Source of the DNA: Mycolicibacterium porcinum
GTDB lineage: Bacteria > Actinomycetota > Actinomycetes > Mycobacteriales > Mycobacteriaceae
Reading direction: 5' to 3'
DNA length: 64,000 bases
NCBI GenBank assembly: GCA_001942045.1
Contig: MSTD01000020.1
Span: forward strand, 1-64,000
This document shows positions 1-8,528 of this stretch, one piece after another. Positions within the stretch are counted from its first letter, which is position 1; each line of letters opens with the position of its first letter. A program made the translations under genes and the position numbers. The notes under the pieces were generated by a model. The model saw nothing but the letters and a program-made list of their open reading frames with translations. It had not been told where the DNA came from and did not search any database.

Positions 1-139
1 GGTGAGCAGATCGTGGTCGGCATCGAGGCGCCACCCGGCAACCCGCGACCATGGGCAGTTCGGTCGCCGGTGATGCCCCGGCCTCGCCGTCAACTGGCGC
101 CCCGCAGCCCGGCTCCACGAAAACCAAGCCCGGCGCGCC
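1..139 (+). pseudogene. Inverted ComEA middle segment
   Basis: In plus frame 1 the first bases read GEQIVVGIEAPPGNPRP. After a one-base frame change near 46-51 they read MGSSVAGDAPASPSTGAPQP and on to TKPGAP. This is the sequence expected directly after the SLBB part of ComEA (typically LADG-QIVVG- then a GSSV-type Ala/Pro/Gly linker). It lies on the strand opposite to the N-terminal part. The strand switch coincides with the palindrome GGCGCGCC at 132-139. The helix-hairpin-helix domain is not visible and would lie left of the window. Confidence 0.6.
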
Positions 140-630
140 ATGTTCAACCCGATCAGATCGGCACCGTCGAGCGGCCCGCCGGCGGCTTCCAGCGCGTCGG
201 CGATCCGTGCCCCGGACTGCAGGGTTACCAACCCGGGTTTGTGCACCAGACCGACGACGCTGACCACGACCGGCCCGCCCGGCGGGTCCGCGGCCGGGGT
301 CGATGCGGCCGACGAAACCATCTGTACCGGTGGAAGATTCGCCGATACGACCGGTGGTGGCTGCTGCCGGATCAGGGCGAAGACGGTGACCAGGATCGCG
401 AGTGCGCCGACACCGGCCAGTGCCAACGCCCCGGCCCGGCCGGGATCGGCACGCGCGGCGGCCAGCCATCCGCGCCCATCTCCCGCAGCCGTATCGGGCA
501 GCCACCGCGACAGAGCGCTCTCGGACGCCGTGTTCTGATCGGGAGCGCTTCCTCCCTCTGTTTCGGGGTCGTCCCCGAGGCGGCCGCCGCCCAATCGACG
601 GAGCCGCTCCACCGACATTTCGGTACCCAT
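132..630 (-). CDS. comEA: ComEA N-terminal part (disrupted)
   Basis: The minus strand from an ATG at 630 encodes about 166 residues of a ComEA-type DNA-binding protein. A polar N-terminal stretch is followed by one membrane segment near residues 66-86 (ALALAGVGALAILVTVFAL) and a proline-rich linker. An SLBB-like domain then starts VVVSVVGLVHKPGLVTL and ends DGADLIGLNMARR. In the family this domain sits outside the membrane, before C-terminal helix-hairpin-helix motifs that bind DNA. Beyond LNMARR the frame stays open to base 1 but no longer resembles ComEA. The next piece of the protein (GEQIVVGIEAPPGN) is found on the plus strand at 1-45. The gene is therefore broken at the GGCGCGCC at 132-139. 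The break may be a real inversion or an assembly fold-back. The identity of the N-terminal part is secure. Confidence 0.8.
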
Positions 631-720
631 GCCCGCGACGGTAGGTGCGGGGCACGACGATTCCGGGCCGCAGAACCGTCGGCGCGGACGGGCTGTGGAT
701 GAAACGCGCGCTGTGGACTA

Positions 721-1509
721 CTACCCCACGACCTGCGTCGAGGACTGCGGCGTGGCGCGTTCCAGGTAGCGCAGCAGCTCCACCGGGAACGGCAGCACCA
801 GGGTGGAGTTCTTCTCCGCGGCCACTTCGACGACGGTCTCCAGCAGTCGCAACTGCAGGGCGGCCGGATCGGCGGCCATCACATCGGCGGCCGCGGCGAG
901 CTTTTCGGACGCCTGCAGTTCGCCGTCGGCGGTGATGACCCGGGCCCGTCGTTCCCGCTCGGCCTCGGCCTGACGCGCGATGGACCGCTTCATCGAATCC
1001 GGCAGCACGACGTCTTTGATCTCGACGCGGTCGATGTGGATCCCCCAGCCCACGGCGGGGTTGTCGATGAGCAGTTCGAGGCCCTGATTGAGGTGCTCCC
1101 GGTTGGACAACAAATCGTCCAGATTGCTCTTGCCGATGATCGACCGCAGCGAGGTCTGCGCCACCTGACCGATCGCCGACATGTAGTCCTGGACGTCGAC
1201 CACGGCCCGGACCGGATCGAGCACCCGGAAGTAGATCACCGCGTCGACCCGGACGGTGACATTGTCGCGGGTGATGCCGTCCTGCGCCGGTACCGGCATC
1301 GTGATGATCTGCATGTTGACCTTCTGCAGCCGATCCGCGACGGGGATCAGCATCGTCAGACCTGGTTGCCTGACGTTGTCGCGGACCCGGCCGAACCGGA
1401 ACACCACGCCACGTTCGTACTGTCTGACCACGCGGACGTTGCTCATGCCGAGCCAGATCAGGGCGACGCCGCCGGCACCGAGCGACGCGAGCAGGTAGAG
1501 CATGTCCAT
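721..1509 (-). CDS. SPFH/band-7 domain membrane protein (slipin-like)
   Basis: This is a stomatin/prohibitin family protein of about 262 residues. An N-terminal membrane segment (MLYLLASLGAGGVALIWLGM) leads into a band-7 domain: VVRQYERGVVFRFGRV, then PGLTMLIPVADRLQKV and RDNVTVRVDAVIYF. A helical region follows, rich in Ala, Glu and Arg (ARQAEAERERRARVITADGE). The family forms membrane-bound oligomers that organise membrane microdomains or hold proteases; no partner protease (NfeD or similar) lies next to it here. I chose the ATG at 1509 because GAGG lies seven bases upstream. An in-frame ATG at 1527 and a longer open frame to 1620 lack a good Shine-Dalgarno. It is divergent from the dehydrogenase at 1665. 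The biological role is unknown. Confidence 0.85.
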   Translation of the reverse strand: MDMLYLLASLGAGGVALIWLGMSNVRVVRQYERGVVFRFGRVRDNVRQPGLTMLIPVADRLQKVNMQIITMPVPAQDGITRDNVTVRVDAVIYFRVLDPVRAVVDVQDYMSAIGQVAQTSLRSIIGKSNLDDLLSNREHLNQGLELLIDNPAVGWGIHIDRVEIKDVVLPDSMKRSIARQAEAERERRARVITADGELQASEKLAAAADVMAADPAALQLRLLETVVEVAAEKNSTLVLPFPVELLRYLERATPQSSTQVVG

Positions 1510-1664
1510 GATCCGACCTCGATTCATGGCTTCGCCGGGGCGAACATGCCCCGTAATTCGATTGTGCGACGCCGGTGGGCCTGCCGCCACGAGGACCGGT
1601 GCCGGTGGTGAACAACTCACCGATAGTGTCTAGAGTCCAGCGCAGGGCTCAGCGAGGAGGCGAC

Positions 1665-2717
1665 ATGACCGCAGCGGACAAGCCGATCCGGGTCATCCAA
1701 TGGACCACCGGAAACATCGGACGACGCTCGCTGCACGCGATCATCGCCCGTGACGACATGGAGCTCGTGGGCGTCTATGCGTACGGCGCCGAGAAGGTCG
1801 GCGTCGATGCGGCCGAGCTGGCCGGCTGGCCCGAACCCACGGGCATCAAGGCCACAAACGACATCGACGAGCTGATCGCGCTCAAACCCGATGCCTGCTG
1901 TTACAACCCGATCTGGCCCAGCGTCGACGAACTGGTTCGCCTGCTGGAATCCGGCGTCAACGTGTGTTCCACCGCCGCCTGGATCACCGGCGGCAAGCAG
2001 ACCCCGGAGGATCTCGCCCGCATCCAGAAAGCTTGCGAGGCAGGCAATTCCACGATCTTCGGCAGCGGAGCGCACCCCGGCCTGACCAACATGATGGGCA
2101 TGGTGTTGTCGAGCGCCTGCGAGAGTGTCGACGAGATCCGGATCACCGAGTCGGTCGACTGCGGCGTGTACGAATCGGCGGGAACCATGGCAGCGATGGG
2201 CTTCGGCAAGGACCCGGAGACGCCCGGGCTGGCCGAGAGCGTCCGTCTCGAGAGTGAGGTGTTCGCCGAGTCGGCGGCGATGATGGCCGACGCCATCGGC
2301 GCCAAGCTCGACAAGATCACTTTCGACGTCACGTTCACCCCCGCCACCGATGACTCCGATCTGGGTTTCATGCAGATCCCCAAGGGCACCGTGGCCAGTG
2401 TGTACGGCTACCACCGCGGCTGGGTGGGCGACAAGAACGTCGTCAGCGTCGGATTCAACTGGATCATGGGCAATCACGTCACCCCACCGAAGCCGGTGGC
2501 GCACGGTCACGTGATCCAGGTGTTCGGCGTTCCCAACATGCGCACCGTCGTGTACTGCCTGCCGTCGAAGGACTGGAGCGAGGTCAGCCTCAACGGGCTT
2601 GGCATGATCTACACCGCGCTGCCGGTGACGAACGCGGTACCCGCCGTGGTGGCCGCCGCGCCCGGAATCCTCACCCTCAAGGATCTGCCGCCGGTCACCG
2701 GCCGGTTCGCGGGCTAG
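1665..2717 (+). CDS. DapB-like NAD(P)-binding dehydrogenase
   Basis: A 350-residue protein with an N-terminal Rossmann fold (IRVIQWTTGNIGRRSLHAI, glycine motif at residues 14-19). It resembles the mycobacterial family annotated as dihydrodipicolinate reductase-like or 2,4-diaminopentanoate dehydrogenase-like. It is not the biosynthetic DapB, which is about 245 residues long. The C-terminal half has the alpha/beta substrate domain of the family (SVDCGVYESAGTMAAMGFGK). The start is set by AGGAGG five bases before the ATG at 1665. It stands alone, divergent from the SPFH gene and convergent with degV, with a long hairpin at its 3' side. The likely activity is NAD(P)H-dependent reduction or deamination of a small amino or keto compound; the substrate cannot be read from the sequence. 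Confidence 0.8.
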   Translation: MTAADKPIRVIQWTTGNIGRRSLHAIIARDDMELVGVYAYGAEKVGVDAAELAGWPEPTGIKATNDIDELIALKPDACCYNPIWPSVDELVRLLESGVNVCSTAAWITGGKQTPEDLARIQKACEAGNSTIFGSGAHPGLTNMMGMVLSSACESVDEIRITESVDCGVYESAGTMAAMGFGKDPETPGLAESVRLESEVFAESAAMMADAIGAKLDKITFDVTFTPATDDSDLGFMQIPKGTVASVYGYHRGWVGDKNVVSVGFNWIMGNHVTPPKPVAHGHVIQVFGVPNMRTVVYCLPSKDWSEVSLNGLGMIYTALPVTNAVPAVVAAAPGILTLKDLPPVTGRFAG

Positions 2718-2725
2718 TTCTGCAC

Positions 2726-2801
2726 TGCCGTTGCGCCGCTTTCTACCTGGAGGCTGTGCTCGCCGCCGAGGCACCGCCATGGGGCAGAAAGCGGCGTCGG
2801 C
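2726..2801. terminator. Long hairpin between convergent genes
   Basis: The arms CGCCGCTTTCT (2734-2744) and AGAAAGCGGCG (2786-2796) are perfect complements, and pairing extends outward to TGCCG/CGGCA with a small bulge. The loop holds a second, imperfect stem (GTGCTCG/CGAGGCAC). It sits between the plus-strand dehydrogenase end (2717) and the minus-strand degV end (2814). A bidirectional terminator without a U-tract is the simplest reading. Confidence 0.55.
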
Positions 2802-2813
2802 AATCGAGGCTCG

Positions 2814-3653
2814 CTAGGCGTCTTCGACGCTGAGGCACGCACCGACCGCGCCGCCGCCGACGTGCACCGCGAGCACCGCACCCATGTCGGTCACCGACAG
2901 GGACCGCAGGTTCGGAAGCCGGTCGGTAAGGGCCGCGGCGATCTCCTCGGCCCCGTCCGGGTTGTCGACGTGGTGCACGACCACGCTCACGGCCCGGTCC
3001 CCGGCCGCGGCGGCAATCTGATCGACAAGTGCCGCATGCGCTTTCGAGATCGTCCGGATGCGTTGCGAGAGCACGAGCCTGCCGTCGACATCGAGGCGTA
3101 GCAGCGGTTTGAGCGACAGCGCGGTGCCCAGCCACGATGCCGCCGCACCGATGCGCCCGCTGCGCCGCAGATTGTCGAGCCGGTGTACGACGATGAACGC
3201 CTGCCCGCGCGGTATCGCGGCGCGGGCAGCGGCCTCGACCGCATCGAGTGAATCACCCCGACGGGCCGCCTCCGCCGCGGCGAGGGCGACGAAGCCGACC
3301 CCCATCGCTGCCGCACGGGAGTTCACCACCCGCACGGCCTGCCCGATCTCGCGCGCCACCGACGCGGCCGTGCTGTAGGTGCTCGAGAGGGCGGCCGAAA
3401 TATGCACTGCGACAACGCCGTCGCCGCCGCTGTCGGCCAGCGCCTGCCGGTAGGTCTCGGCGAGATCGGCCGGCGAGGCACCCGACGTGGTCACCCGGGG
3501 CCGGTCGTGAATGGCCGAAGGAATCGGATCGACACCATCGCGCCAGTCATCACCGTCGTCGAGGATGTGCAACGGCACCTGCCGAATTCCCCACTGCTCG
3601 CACAACTCAGGCCGCAACTGCGACGTCGAGTCGGTCACCACCATGACCGCCAT
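2814..3653 (-). CDS. DegV family fatty-acid-binding protein
   Basis: A 279-residue protein that begins VMVVTDSTSQLRPELCEQWG, the hallmark DegV start, followed by VPLHILDDGDDWRDG and TSGASPADLAETY. Members have two alpha/beta domains with a fatty acid bound between them. Some act as FakB subunits that present fatty acids to a kinase, but no FakA is visible here. The gene follows octT with only two bases between the octT stop and this ATG, so the two are probably translationally coupled. The same order occurs in M. tuberculosis (Rv2417c-Rv2418c). Linkage to an octanoyltransferase suggests a role in supplying or handling acyl chains for methylglucose lipopolysaccharide; that role is inferred. 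Confidence 0.85.
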   Translation of the reverse strand: MAVMVVTDSTSQLRPELCEQWGIRQVPLHILDDGDDWRDGVDPIPSAIHDRPRVTTSGASPADLAETYRQALADSGGDGVVAVHISAALSSTYSTAASVAREIGQAVRVVNSRAAAMGVGFVALAAAEAARRGDSLDAVEAAARAAIPRGQAFIVVHRLDNLRRSGRIGAAASWLGTALSLKPLLRLDVDGRLVLSQRIRTISKAHAALVDQIAAAAGDRAVSVVVHHVDNPDGAEEIAAALTDRLPNLRSLSVTDMGAVLAVHVGGGAVGACLSVEDA

Positions 3654-3655
3654 CG

Positions 3656-4408
3656 TCAGTCGGTGGAATCCAGTTGTGGCACACCGGCATCGGCCAGGCC
3701 CTTGAGCATGAGCTCGGCCACCGCGCGATGAGCTTCGAAGTTCCAGTGGATGCCGTCGGGGTTGCCGCGCCCACTCAGCACCTCGTCGGCCACTGCCGCC
3801 CTGAGGTCCACCAGCGGCACATCATGTTCCTGGGCCCAGGCCGTGATCGCGGCGACCGTGGGCTCACGCCCGTGGTGCGCCTTGCCGTAGGTGTCGGCGA
3901 TGTGCACCGACGGCAATGAGGCCACCACCGGAATGCCCGGCCGGTTGAAATCGATGGCGTTGCGCGTCATCTCCAGGTATTCGACCGTCAGATGCGGGGG
4001 CAGGGCCGATCGGGCAATCGGCGACAACCGCGGCTGGATCCAGCCGTAGCCGTCCCGTGCCCACCGGCGCAACCAGGCGGGCCGCACATACCGGATCAAC
4101 TCGCGCAGCGCCGTCGGCAGCGGCGAGGGCAACGAATCCATGCCGCTGGTGGCGAAGATGACCGCACCGGCCCGCGGTAACGCCGCCCAGGACCGCGGAT
4201 CCTGAGTGGCGGCCCACCAGACGTCGCGGGTGGTCCAACCGATGCGGCCGATGAGCTCGACGTCCCAACCCAGTTGCTGGGCCACGATATTGGGCCAGAT
4301 CCGTGGATCGTCCGATGGCAGACCGCCGGTCGGACCGAAGTACGAGAGCGAGTCGCAGAACACCAGCAGCGTGCGACGTGGTTCGGCTGACGTGTGGTCA
4401 GAGGACAT
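3656..4408 (-). CDS. octT: Diglucosylglycerate octanoyltransferase
   Basis: A 250-residue SGNH-hydrolase-fold protein, homologous in sequence and position to Rv2418c (OctT). OctT transfers octanoate to diglucosylglycerate early in methylglucose lipopolysaccharide synthesis. The block-I serine lies in [16 protein letters not shown] near the N-terminus. The C-terminal block has [13 protein letters not shown], with the Asp and His of the catalytic set. The ATG at 4408 lies inside the end of gpgP (11-base overlap), which fits translational coupling. A longer frame to 4441 lies wholly within gpgP and adds residues not seen in homologues. The neighbour gpgP supplies the glucosylglycerate branch of the same pathway. 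Confidence 0.85.
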   Translation of the reverse strand: MSSDHTSAEPRRTLLVFCDSLSYFGPTGGLPSDDPRIWPNIVAQQLGWDVELIGRIGWTTRDVWWAATQDPRSWAALPRAGAVIFATSGMDSLPSPLPTALRELIRYVRPAWLRRWARDGYGWIQPRLSPIARSALPPHLTVEYLEMTRNAIDFNRPGIPVVASLPSVHIADTYGKAHHGREPTVAAITAWAQEHDVPLVDLRAAVADEVLSGRGNPDGIHWNFEAHRAVAELMLKGLADAGVPQLDSTD

Positions 4409-5072
4409 CGTTGGCCACCTGCGCCGAGGCGTTCCAGACATCGAGCCGCCAGCGGATGGAGTCGAAGTCGTCTTCCGCGGACTCCGGCGAGTGTCCGGAC
4501 AGCTGAACCCAACTGGCGTTGCCCATGCCGCCGAGCACCGGCCAGTTGTCCACCGGCAGACCGAGCAGCCCCGCCGTCAGCGCCGCGATCAGCCCGCCGT
4601 GGGCCACCAGCACCACCGGGCGGTCCGAGCCGTCCAGGCCCCACTCGGGTTGTCCGGCAACAAGTTCGGCAACCACCGGGACGCTGCGGTCAGCCACGTC
4701 GACCCGGCTCTCCCCACCGTGCGGGGCCCACCGGGCGTCCTCGCGCCAGGCCGCGCGAGCACCCGGCGCCATCGAGTCCACCTCGAGATGGGTCAGGCCC
4801 TGCCAGTCCCCCAGATGCGTCTCGCGCAACCGCTTGTCCACCTGTACCGGGATACCGGCGCGGTCGCCGAGCGTCACCGCGGTGTCGAGCGCGCGCTTGA
4901 GGTCCGAGGACACGATCAGCAGCGGCTGACGCTTGCCCAGCACCTCGGCCGCCGCGGCGGCCTGGTCGCGTCCGAGGTCGGACAACTCGGTGTCCAGCTG
5001 CCCCTGCATCCGGCTGCCCGCGTTGTACTCGGTCTGGCCGTGCCGCAACAGCACCAGCCGACGGACCTTCAT
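4398..5072 (-). CDS. gpgP: Glucosyl-3-phosphoglycerate phosphatase
   Basis: A 224-residue histidine phosphatase (phosphoglycerate-mutase superfamily). The phosphorylated histidine is His11 in the RHG motif of [12 protein letters not shown], and a second cluster ([12 protein letters not shown]) is present. The orthologue Rv2419c dephosphorylates glucosyl-3-phosphoglycerate to glucosylglycerate, the committed step toward methylglucose lipopolysaccharide. It starts seven bases after rsfS ends and overlaps octT by 11 bases, so it belongs to the nadD-rsfS-gpgP-octT-degV operon. The start at 5072 gives the expected [13 protein letters not shown]-terminus; the upstream frame extension is antisense-like noise over rsfS. 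Confidence 0.9.
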   Translation of the reverse strand: MKVRRLVLLRHGQTEYNAGSRMQGQLDTELSDLGRDQAAAAAEVLGKRQPLLIVSSDLKRALDTAVTLGDRAGIPVQVDKRLRETHLGDWQGLTHLEVDSMAPGARAAWREDARWAPHGGESRVDVADRSVPVVAELVAGQPEWGLDGSDRPVVLVAHGGLIAALTAGLLGLPVDNWPVLGGMGNASWVQLSGHSPESAEDDFDSIRWRLDVWNASAQVANDVL

Positions 5073-5079
5073 CGCGCGC

Positions 5080-5466
5080 TCATTCCGGCAACTCGGGGTC
5101 CGCTGGCTTGTCCAGCTCGACCGGAATCGTCGGGCAGTCCCGCCACAACCGCTCCAGCGCGTAGAACTCCCGCTCGTCCTGGTGCTGGATGTGCACCACG
5201 ATGTCGACGTAGTCCAGCAGCGTCCAGCGTCCTTCGCGGGTGCCCTCACGGCGCGCGGGCTTGTACCCGGCCAGCCGCATCTTCTCCTCGACCTCGTCGA
5301 CGATCGCGTTGACCTGTCGCTCGTTGGAGGCGGACGCGATCACGAAGCAGTCGGTGATCACCAACTGGCCCGACACGTCGATGACCACCACATCGTCGGC
5401 CAGCTTGGCCGCGGCGGCCTGGGCGGCCACGGTCGCCATCGCGACGGCCTCGTCGGTCGCGCTCAT
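5080..5466 (-). CDS. rsfS: Ribosomal silencing factor RsfS
   Basis: A 128-residue protein of the Iojap/RsfS family. Core motifs are [27 protein letters not shown], a [11 protein letters not shown] stretch and [21 protein letters not shown]. RsfS binds ribosomal protein L14 and blocks joining of the 30S and 50S subunits during starvation. The start codon overlaps the last four bases of nadD, and gpgP follows after seven bases. The nadD-rsfS pairing is common in bacteria; its extension into the glucosylglycerate genes is the mycobacterial arrangement. Confidence 0.95.
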   Translation of the reverse strand: MSATDEAVAMATVAAQAAAAKLADDVVVIDVSGQLVITDCFVIASASNERQVNAIVDEVEEKMRLAGYKPARREGTREGRWTLLDYVDIVVHIQHQDEREFYALERLWRDCPTIPVELDKPADPELPE

Positions 5467-6110
5467 CGAAGCGGCTCCATGATGTGTTCACCCTTCCCGT
5501 CTGCGGAGTACAACCCGCGTTTGGCCACGTACTGCACCACACCGTCCGGCACCAGGTACCAGATCGGCCGGCCTTCGGCGGCCCGCTTACGGCAGTCACT
5601 GGACGAGATCGCCAGCGCAGGCACCTCGACCAACGTCAATGTGTCCGGCGGCAGCTCACGCAGCGCCGCCTCGATATGTTCGCCGTCCAATTCGTATCCC
5701 GGCCGGCTGACGCCGACGAACCGCGCCATGGAGAACAGATCCTCCCAGTTCTGCCACGACAGGATCGAGGCCAGGGCATCGGCGCCGGTGATGAAGTAGA
5801 GGTCGGTGTCGGCGTTGAGGTCACGCAGGTCACGCAAGGTGTCCTTGGTGTAGGTCGCGCCACCTCGGTCGATGTCGACCCGGCTGACCGAGAAGCGAGG
5901 GTTGGACGCGGTGGCGATCACCGTCATCAGATACCGGTCCTCGGCGGCGCTGACCCGGCGATCGTGCTTCTGCCACGGCTGCCCGGTCGGGACGAACACC
6001 ACCTCGTCGAGCTCGAACAGGTCGGCGACCTCACTGGCCGCGACCAGGTGTCCGTTGTGGACGGGATCGAACGTCCCGCCCATCACACCCAGCCTGCGCC
6101 GTCTTGCCAC
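5463..6110 (-). CDS. nadD: Nicotinate-nucleotide adenylyltransferase
   Basis: A 215-residue NadD, which makes deamido-NAD+ from nicotinate mononucleotide and ATP. The N-terminus [21 protein letters not shown] carries the nucleotidyltransferase (H/T)xGH signature. The C-terminal ISSSDCRKR fits the ISSTxxR phosphate-binding motif. GTG at 6110 is preferred because it gives the short basic leader found in homologues; an ATG nine codons later would cut into the first strand. It is the first gene of the nadD-rsfS-gpgP-octT-degV run. NadE, the next enzyme of the pathway, is encoded about 8 kb away at 14434. Confidence 0.93.
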   Translation of the reverse strand: MARRRRLGVMGGTFDPVHNGHLVAASEVADLFELDEVVFVPTGQPWQKHDRRVSAAEDRYLMTVIATASNPRFSVSRVDIDRGGATYTKDTLRDLRDLNADTDLYFITGADALASILSWQNWEDLFSMARFVGVSRPGYELDGEHIEAALRELPPDTLTLVEVPALAISSSDCRKRAAEGRPIWYLVPDGVVQYVAKRGLYSADGKGEHIMEPLR

Positions 6111-6167
6111 AAAGAGGCAGCTTACGGGAGCGTTGACCAGGGCCCGGCACCCACGCGACGAGCGAGC

Positions 6168-7622
6168 TCAGACGGGCAGCAACCCGTCGATCACCGCGGC
6201 CAGCTGTTTGGCCGAGCGGCACTCGTGCATCGGGATGGTTTCGAGGTATTTCGGCGCCGCGGAATCCCCGCTGCCCCACAGGTGCTTGGGCTCCGGGTTG
6301 AGCCAGTGCGCGTGCCGGCTGGCCGACACCATGTGTGCGAGCAGGTCGGCCTGAGGGTTGCGGTAGTTGTTCCGGCCGTCACCCAGCACCAGCAGCGAGC
6401 TACGCGGCGACAGCACGTTGGGGTACTTGTCCAGGAACGACACGAAGGCATGCCCGTAATCGGAGTGCCCGTCGCGCGTGTAGACGCCGGCCTCGCGGGT
6501 GATGCGCTGCACGGCCACCGCCAGGTCGGCCTCCGGCCCGAACATGTCGGTGACCTCGTCGGTGGTGTCGATGAACGCGAAGACGCGCACCCTGCTGAAC
6601 TGCTGGCGCAGCGCCGAGACGAGCATCAGGGTGAAGTGGCTGAACCCCGCCACCGACCCCGACACGTCGCAGAGGACCACAAGCTCGGGACGGGCCGGAT
6701 GCGGCTTCTTGAGCACCACGTCGATCGGCACGCCGCCGGTCGACATGGACTTGCGCAGCGTCTTGCGCAGGTCGATCTCCCCGGACCGGGACCGCCGGCG
6801 CCGAGCGGCCAGCCGCGTCGCCAAGGTGCGGGCCAGGGGCTGCACGGTCTTGCGCATCTGGCGCAGCTGCTCACCGGAGGCGCGCAGGAACTCGACGTTC
6901 TCGGCCAGCTGCGGCACCCCGTACATCTGCACGTGGTCGCGGCCCAACTGCTCGGCGGTGCGCCGCTTGGTCTCGGACTCGACCATCTTGCGCAGCTGGG
7001 AGATGCGCTGAGCGGCCAGCGCCTTGGCGATCTCCTCCTGGGTCGGGGTGGGTTCGTCACCGTAAGGGGCGAGCAGGCCGGCCAGCAGCCTGCCCTCCAG
7101 ATCGTCGAGGCTCATCGCCTTGAGCGCCTGGTACGACGAGTACGACGGGCCCCGGCTGGAGTTGTAGCGGCCGTAGGCCTCGACGATCCGGGCGATCATC
7201 GCCGCCAGCCGGTCGTCGAGGTTGGCCAGGTCCTCGTTGTCCGCCAGCATCTGCACCAGCGCGTCGCGCATCGCCTCGATGTCCTCGGGCGGCAGCTGGG
7301 GCTGATTCTCGTTGGCGGGGTCTCCCTCGTCGTCGTCCGAGAGCACCGTGCGCGCACCGAGCGCCGCTGGGAAGAACAGGTCGAACATCGCGTCGTAGGT
7401 CTCGCGGTGATCGGGGCGGCGCAGCACCGCACAGGCGATGCCCTCCCGCAACGCTTCCCGGTCACCCAACCCGAGCACGGTGATCACCCGGCCGGCGTCC
7501 ACGGTTTCCGACGGACCAACCGAAATTCCCTGCCCGCGAAGGGCTTCGACGAACTCGACGAGATGCCCGGGCAGGCCGTGTGGGGCCAGGGGTTGGGGCG
7601 GTCGAACCCGGCGGGGCACCAT
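6168..7622 (-). CDS. VWA-domain protein (CoxE/YehP-like)
   Basis: A 484-residue protein with an N-terminal helical region (LVEFVEALRGQGISVGPSETVDAG) and a charged middle region. A C-terminal von Willebrand A domain has the MIDAS motif DVSGS near residue 318, in ELVVLCDVSGSVAGFSHFTLML. Together with the MoxR-type ATPase just upstream (stop and start overlap in TGATG) it forms a MoxR/VWA pair. Such pairs act as metal-cofactor or protein-maturation chaperones, as in CoxD/CoxE. The pair is conserved at this place in mycobacteria (Rv2425c-Rv2426c). The client protein is unknown; no molybdenum hydroxylase lies nearby. Confidence 0.85.
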   Translation of the reverse strand: MVPRRVRPPQPLAPHGLPGHLVEFVEALRGQGISVGPSETVDAGRVITVLGLGDREALREGIACAVLRRPDHRETYDAMFDLFFPAALGARTVLSDDDEGDPANENQPQLPPEDIEAMRDALVQMLADNEDLANLDDRLAAMIARIVEAYGRYNSSRGPSYSSYQALKAMSLDDLEGRLLAGLLAPYGDEPTPTQEEIAKALAAQRISQLRKMVESETKRRTAEQLGRDHVQMYGVPQLAENVEFLRASGEQLRQMRKTVQPLARTLATRLAARRRRSRSGEIDLRKTLRKSMSTGGVPIDVVLKKPHPARPELVVLCDVSGSVAGFSHFTLMLVSALRQQFSRVRVFAFIDTTDEVTDMFGPEADLAVAVQRITREAGVYTRDGHSDYGHAFVSFLDKYPNVLSPRSSLLVLGDGRNNYRNPQADLLAHMVSASRHAHWLNPEPKHLWGSGDSAAPKYLETIPMHECRSAKQLAAVIDGLLPV

Positions 7623-8497
7623 CAGTTCAGCTTCAGTTCGCCGGCCGCTTTGACTTGGTCGGACTGATGTTTGAGCACCACGCCGAGCGTGGCCGCGATC
7701 ATCTCGTCGTCGATGGTGTCCATCCCCAACGCCAGCACCGTGCGGCCCCAGTCGATGGTCTCGGCGACCGACGGCAGCTTCTTGAGTTGCATGCCGCGCA
7801 GCACGCCGATGATCCGGACCAGCTCTGCGGCGATGTGCTCGGGCAGCTCGGGCACCCGGGACAGCAGGATGCGGCGCTCCAGATCCGGGTCAGGGAAGTC
7901 GATGTGCAGGAACAGGCAACGACGCTTGAGCGCCTCGGAGAGCTCGCGGGTGGCGTTGGAGGTCAGCAGCACGAACGGCGGCCGCTCGGCGGTGATGGTG
8001 CCGAGCTCCGGGACGGTGACCGCGAAATCGGAGAGCACCTCCAGCAGCAGACCCTCGATCTCGATGTCGGCCTTGTCGGTCTCGTCGATGAGCAGCACGG
8101 TCGGGTCGGTGCGCCGGATCGCGGTCAGCAGAGGACGGCTCAGCAGGAACTCCTCGCTGAACACATCCATCTTGGTCTGATCCCAATCGCCGCTGCCCGC
8201 CTGGATCCGCAGGATCTGCTTGGCGTGGTTCCACTCGTACAGCGCCCGGGCCTCGTCGACACCCTCGTAGCACTGCAACCGGACCAGCCCCGAGCCGGTG
8301 GTCGCCGCCACCGCGCGCGCCAGCTCGGTCTTGCCGACACCCGCGGGCCCCTCCACGAGCAACGGCTTACCGAGCCGGTCGGCGAGGAAAACCGCCGTCG
8401 CGGTGGCGGTGTCGGGCAGGTATCCGGTCTCCGCGAGGCGCCGCGCGACATCGTCGATGTCGGCGAACAACGGAGCGGGGCGAGCGGGCACGCTCAT
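7622..8497 (-). CDS. MoxR-family AAA+ ATPase
   Basis: A 291-residue AAA+ ATPase. Walker A is GPAGVGKT at residues 50-57, Walker B is VLLIDETDK near 134-142, and sensor 1 is LLTSNATRELSE. A C-terminal lid domain follows. The sequence fits the MoxR branch used as a chaperone with VWA proteins. The stop codon overlaps the start of the VWA gene downstream. proA lies 31 bases upstream on the same strand, so proA-moxR-VWA may be one transcript. The substrate is unknown. Confidence 0.9.
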   Translation of the reverse strand: MSVPARPAPLFADIDDVARRLAETGYLPDTATATAVFLADRLGKPLLVEGPAGVGKTELARAVAATTGSGLVRLQCYEGVDEARALYEWNHAKQILRIQAGSGDWDQTKMDVFSEEFLLSRPLLTAIRRTDPTVLLIDETDKADIEIEGLLLEVLSDFAVTVPELGTITAERPPFVLLTSNATRELSEALKRRCLFLHIDFPDPDLERRILLSRVPELPEHIAAELVRIIGVLRGMQLKKLPSVAETIDWGRTVLALGMDTIDDEMIAATLGVVLKHQSDQVKAAGELKLN

Positions 8498-8528
8498 GTG
8501 GTCTCCTGGTCTTCTGTCTGGTCGGCGG

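Noticed and set aside
5484..7667. A plus-strand open frame of more than 700 codons
   Set aside because: It is antisense to nadD and the VWA gene, is rich in Arg, His and Gln, and has no recognisable domain. Long antisense frames are common at this GC content.
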